A DNA stretch of 33,704 nt, taken from Aneurinibacillus terranovensis DSM 18919. GTDB taxonomy: Bacteria; Bacillota; Bacilli; Aneurinibacillales; Aneurinibacillaceae. This document shows, one piece after another, positions 30,930-33,704 of the stretch. The stretch covers positions 1-33,704 of the forward strand of contig NZ_AUMJ01000062.1 in assembly GCF_000430625.1 (NCBI RefSeq), written 5' to 3'. The number at the start of each line of letters is the position of its first letter. Position 1 is the stretch's first letter. A program made the position numbers and the translations under genes. The notes under the pieces were generated by a model, which did no database searches, had not been told where the DNA came from, and saw only the letters and a program-made list of their open reading frames with translations.

Positions 30930-31961
30930 TTATGAATGGCAAAGGTTGTGCAACCACTGAAGGATATCTGTGTTTTCCTCCCATGCGGGAGCATCCTGGC
31001 TGTTTACTTGAGGATATGCCGCTTCCAAAGCCTTTCTTTTGATCTCCGTATCAAACCTCAAATATATCTCAGTTGTAGTCACACTAACATGACCCAACAA
31101 ATCGCGGATATAAATAAGATTCACACCGGATTCCAACAGATGTAGAGCTTTTGAGTGCCTCAGCCTATGCGGATGCAGCTTATTAGGAAATATTTCTCTA
31201 AGGTTTCTAAGCTTTGCTTGCTTGAAATACTTATCGAGGATGTACGTAATACCAGGTCTTGTAAACGGTTGGTATCTGCTGTTGTGGAACAAGGGGCTTT
31301 GCTGTCGTCCGTTTTCAAGGAGATGGTTTTCAGTCATGTAATTTTCAAGAATGCTTTTAGTCTTAGCCATAATCGGAATGTTCCTTTTCTTGTTACCTTT
31401 TCCAGTCAAAGTGATCGTTGCGGGCTGGGCCAATCTTACGTCACAGACCTTTAAATCGATCAATTCCTGTACTCTCGCACCGGCATCGTAGAGAACGACC
31501 ATTAAAGCCAAGTCACGGCGTCCTCTTTTCGTGGATGTATCAGGTTGTTCGAACAAATATGACAACTGATCCATAGAGAGATGCGCTATCGTCTGTTGTT
31601 GTTTTTTCTTAAATGGAATGGCGAGAATCTTTTGGCTCTCAAACAGGATTTCTGGGTTTTCGCTTTGAGCGTATCTGAAAAAACTGTGAATGGCGGCTAA
31701 CCGTTGGTTCCGGGTGCTAGTACTTACATTTTTGGAAGATTCGAGCCAGTACAAGAAATCCTTAATACTCTGCGTGGTCACAGAAGCAAACGAAATCTTT
31801 TCCGGCCTGTTCTGCTTTTCCTCTTGCATAAACTTAAGATATTGCTTGAAGGTGTCACGATAGGATTTAATCGTATTGGGACTGACGTTTCTCTGTCCGG
31901 GCAGAAAATCTGTCAGATACCGAGCAAGTGTCTTCGCAAAGTCAGTCTGCTTCAACTTCAT
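30930..31961 (-). CDS. Tyrosine recombinase, third gene of the RIT trio
   Basis: 343 residues, a complete XerD-like integrase with an N-terminal core-binding SAM-like domain (about 8-105) and a catalytic domain. The active site is complete: R163 (GARVQELI), K188 (TGKGNKKR), H265/R268 (HRLRHS), H291 (LLGHVS) and Y300 (EIYLR). Its 5' end overlaps the preceding gene by 20 nt, so translation is probably coupled. The element's terminal repeats lie immediately beyond its stop. Confidence 0.93.
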   Translation of the reverse strand: MKLKQTDFAKTLARYLTDFLPGQRNVSPNTIKSYRDTFKQYLKFMQEEKQNRPEKISFASVTTQSIKDFLYWLESSKNVSTSTRNQRLAAIHSFFRYAQSENPEILFESQKILAIPFKKKQQQTIAHLSMDQLSYLFEQPDTSTKRGRRDLALMVVLYDAGARVQELIDLKVCDVRLAQPATITLTGKGNKKRNIPIMAKTKSILENYMTENHLLENGRQQSPLFHNSRYQPFTRPGITYILDKYFKQAKLRNLREIFPNKLHPHRLRHSKALHLLESGVNLIYIRDLLGHVSVTTTEIYLRFDTEIKRKALEAAYPQVNSQDAPAWEENTDILQWLHNLCHS

Positions 31962-32934
31962 ACTGCTTCACCTCCGGAATGATGTATGAGCAGCTTTCTT
32001 CGATCTTACTTGTTATGTCAGGATATAAATCAGAAGTCAGTCGCAAATATCTTTGACTGCCACGCATGTCTTCATGACCGAGATAGGCCGAAAGATAAGG
32101 AAGACTGTTGTTAAGATCCCTTCCGTCTAAGACCCACTTCTTTAAGCAATTTACAGCGAAGGTATGCCGAAAATCGTGAATGCGTGGACCTTTTCCCCTC
32201 CCTAGATGTGAAATTCCCGCTTTCCGAAGCACATCTCTAAAGAGCTTGTACAGGGTTGCCTCAGAATAATGTCCGCCATATGGAGAAGGAAAGAAGTACG
32301 GGTTTCCTAACTTTCCAATGTCGACAGTTTTACAGTATTCCCGGCATCGCTGTATGAGACTTTCTGACATAGGTAATATCCGCTCTTTGTTGAACTTAGC
32401 ATTGTGAATGTATAAGGAACCATTGTTCAGATCAACATCTGGGATTGTCAATTGCACCGCCTCTGAAATTCGGAGACCACATCCGTAAAGCATACGAATT
32501 AATAGTGGCAATACCAAATGCCGGTTAGGTGCGCAGCTGTTTGGCGGATACTGATCGCACACCTCAAATATTCGTTTCACTTCGCTATTCGAAAATATGT
32601 AAGGCATGTAAGTATATCTGTCTACAGTGTTCATTGCTTTGGGATATACATATGCTGAATACCCTACGCGATTCATGTACTCTGCTAACCCTCGCAGCAA
32701 TGAAATCCTGCCACATTGGGTGGATATGGTCTCATTGGGCTTCCGAGCAGTCCACTCCATCACCAGTTGCTTACTTAGAATGGTCTCAGTCGGGTAGTGG
32801 CTATGAACGTAAGAATTAAAGCTCTTCAGCAAAGCGGCACCTTTCTTAAATGCATACCCAAGAGCCTGCTTCTCAGCGATGTAGCCTTCAATAGGGACGG
32901 AAAGTGCACTCTTGTACCTGCAAGATTCAGACAT
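31942..32934 (-). CDS. Tyrosine recombinase, second gene of the RIT trio
   Basis: 330 residues. Core-binding domain (about 15-95) and catalytic domain with R155 (GCGLRISEA), K180 or K183, H253/R256 (HDFRHTF), H287 (LGHED) and Y296 (SQRYLRL). It is complete and overlaps both neighbours (8 nt upstream, 20 nt downstream). In RIT elements all three recombinases are kept intact, which suggests they act together. Confidence 0.93.
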   Translation of the reverse strand: MSESCRYKSALSVPIEGYIAEKQALGYAFKKGAALLKSFNSYVHSHYPTETILSKQLVMEWTARKPNETISTQCGRISLLRGLAEYMNRVGYSAYVYPKAMNTVDRYTYMPYIFSNSEVKRIFEVCDQYPPNSCAPNRHLVLPLLIRMLYGCGLRISEAVQLTIPDVDLNNGSLYIHNAKFNKERILPMSESLIQRCREYCKTVDIGKLGNPYFFPSPYGGHYSEATLYKLFRDVLRKAGISHLGRGKGPRIHDFRHTFAVNCLKKWVLDGRDLNNSLPYLSAYLGHEDMRGSQRYLRLTSDLYPDITSKIEESCSYIIPEVKQYEVEAD

Positions 32935-33703
32935 GGAGCATTACCTCCTCCGGGTCAAGCGCACAGGCTGTCAGCCCTTTCATATCCGTGTGCAGATACA
33001 CTGAAGTAGACTTTGAGTCTACGTGACCTAGGATTTCAGAGATAACGGCAAGGGATGCTCCCTGCTCCAATAGCGTACTTGCAAGCGAGTGTCTTAACGA
33101 ATGAAGACCGTGCCGTTTCCCGCGAGGAACAGTAATTCCGGCCAAGCGTGTGTATTTTGTAATAATGTTATGAAGATTGGCGTTTTCACCGAAAGCTTCA
33201 AAAGGGGCATTTAGCCGCACAAACAAATATGGTGTATCGCAGACAGGACGGGCATGTTTGAGATAATCGATTAATGCCCAGCCCACGTCATGCAAAATTG
33301 GATAAGTAACTTCGACTTTTGTTTTTTCCTGCGTGATGGTAATGGTTTTGGAAGTCCAATTTAAGTCCGAAAGTTTCAACGCCTTAATATCGCCAGCCCG
33401 TATTCCAAGCTTTGCAACAAGTAGAAGAATGGCATAGTCTCGTTTTCCGAGAGGGCTTGCCCGATCAATAGCACCAAGCATCCGTTTTACCTCGTCCGGC
33501 TCCCAGGTAGACGGAACGGAAGGGTATCTATATTTATTCTGCTTTGGCACGCTAAGCGACAGGTCTTCTTTGATGTATCCATGTAGATAGAGGAACCTCA
33601 GAAACACTCTCAACGTAGTCAGTATGGACGCTATACTTTTTTCATGATTAGGACAAACGCTAATGACATAATCCGAGATGATTTCAAGCGTGATTTCACT
33701 AAT
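32927..33703 (-). CDS. Tyrosine recombinase, first gene of the RIT trio (5' end outside window)
   Basis: The frame is open to the right edge, so the N-terminus is missing; 258 residues are visible. The core-binding domain includes EKSIASILTTLRVFLRFLYL. The catalytic domain has Arg in KLGIRAGDI, Lys in TQEKTKVEV, His and Arg in HSLRHS, His in LGHVDS and the Tyr nucleophile in SVYLHTD. A TTG at 33611-33613 is not the start, because conserved domain sequence continues upstream. It overlaps the next gene by 8 nt. Confidence 0.9.
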   Translation of the reverse strand: MSEITLEIISDYVISVCPNHEKSIASILTTLRVFLRFLYLHGYIKEDLSLSVPKQNKYRYPSVPSTWEPDEVKRMLGAIDRASPLGKRDYAILLLVAKLGIRAGDIKALKLSDLNWTSKTITITQEKTKVEVTYPILHDVGWALIDYLKHARPVCDTPYLFVRLNAPFEAFGENANLHNIITKYTRLAGITVPRGKRHGLHSLRHSLASTLLEQGASLAVISEILGHVDSKSTSVYLHTDMKGLTACALDPEEVMLHV

Positions 33704-33704
33704 G

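Larger units (their letters stand above)
30819..33704 (-). mobile_element. RIT (recombinase-in-trio) element, right part outside the window
   Basis: Three overlapping tyrosine recombinase genes on one strand are the hallmark of RIT elements. The left end lies within istB. The terminal zone 30831-30926 holds inverted repeats. The right end and any target duplication are beyond the window. Confidence 0.75.

Noticed and set aside
1-33704. tRNA, rRNA or CRISPR arrays
   Set aside because: No cloverleaf with TTCRA-type arm, no rRNA segment and no regularly spaced short repeats were recognised by eye.

Overview
The window looks like part of the chromosome of a low-GC Gram-positive of the Bacillaceae or Bacillales. 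It has strong AGGAGG ribosome-binding sites, a Bacillus-style acoABCL/acoR acetoin locus with a sigma-54 (SigL) promoter and a CcpA cre site, a PhoP-type promoter, and several decayed insertion sequences. The species cannot be named from the sequence.

Layout. Positions 1-3100 are accessory debris: the tail of a transposition-type AAA ATPase, one intact aldo/keto reductase on the minus strand, an IS4-family scrap, and a decayed exported-protein gene. Positions 3101-3943 form a candidate invertible DNA switch. A small tyrosine recombinase sits between two identical 20-bp sites in inverted orientation, with an outward-facing promoter inside the segment. The switch abuts a frameshifted HD-GYP gene (3964) and an unusual chemosensory cluster (4717-17770). 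That cluster encodes a cytoplasmic methyl-accepting protein with two signalling tips, two proteins of three CheW domains each, CheB, CheR, a CheA with two HPt domains, a kinase-less HPt/STAS/receiver protein, a ParA-type ATPase overlapping the second triple-CheW gene, and a 42-residue ORF. There is no separate CheY, CheC, CheD or CheX and no motility gene. It therefore looks like a self-contained cytoplasmic signalling array with its own partitioning ATPase rather than a flagellar chemotaxis operon.

Positions 17900-21250 hold an IS1182-type remnant and two 260-bp repeats (18508-18767 and 20774-21033). The repeats can fold extensively and bracket a secreted phospholipase C/acid phosphatase gene that has PhoP-like boxes. 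Positions 21470-29560 are the acetoin catabolic locus: sigma-54 promoter, acoA-acoB-acoC-acoL, a butanediol dehydrogenase gene, then acoR with its own sigma-A promoter overlapping a cre site. AcoR would activate the sigma-54 promoter, and CcpA would limit AcoR when preferred sugars are present.

Positions 29690-33704 are again mobile DNA. A fic gene is cut by an IS21-family element, whose istB is in turn cut at its Walker A motif by a recombinase-in-trio (RIT) element of three overlapping tyrosine recombinase genes running off the right edge. No tRNA, rRNA or CRISPR array was seen.

The strongest candidate for an undescribed system is the recombinase switch together with the multi-headed chemosensory array and its ParA ATPase.
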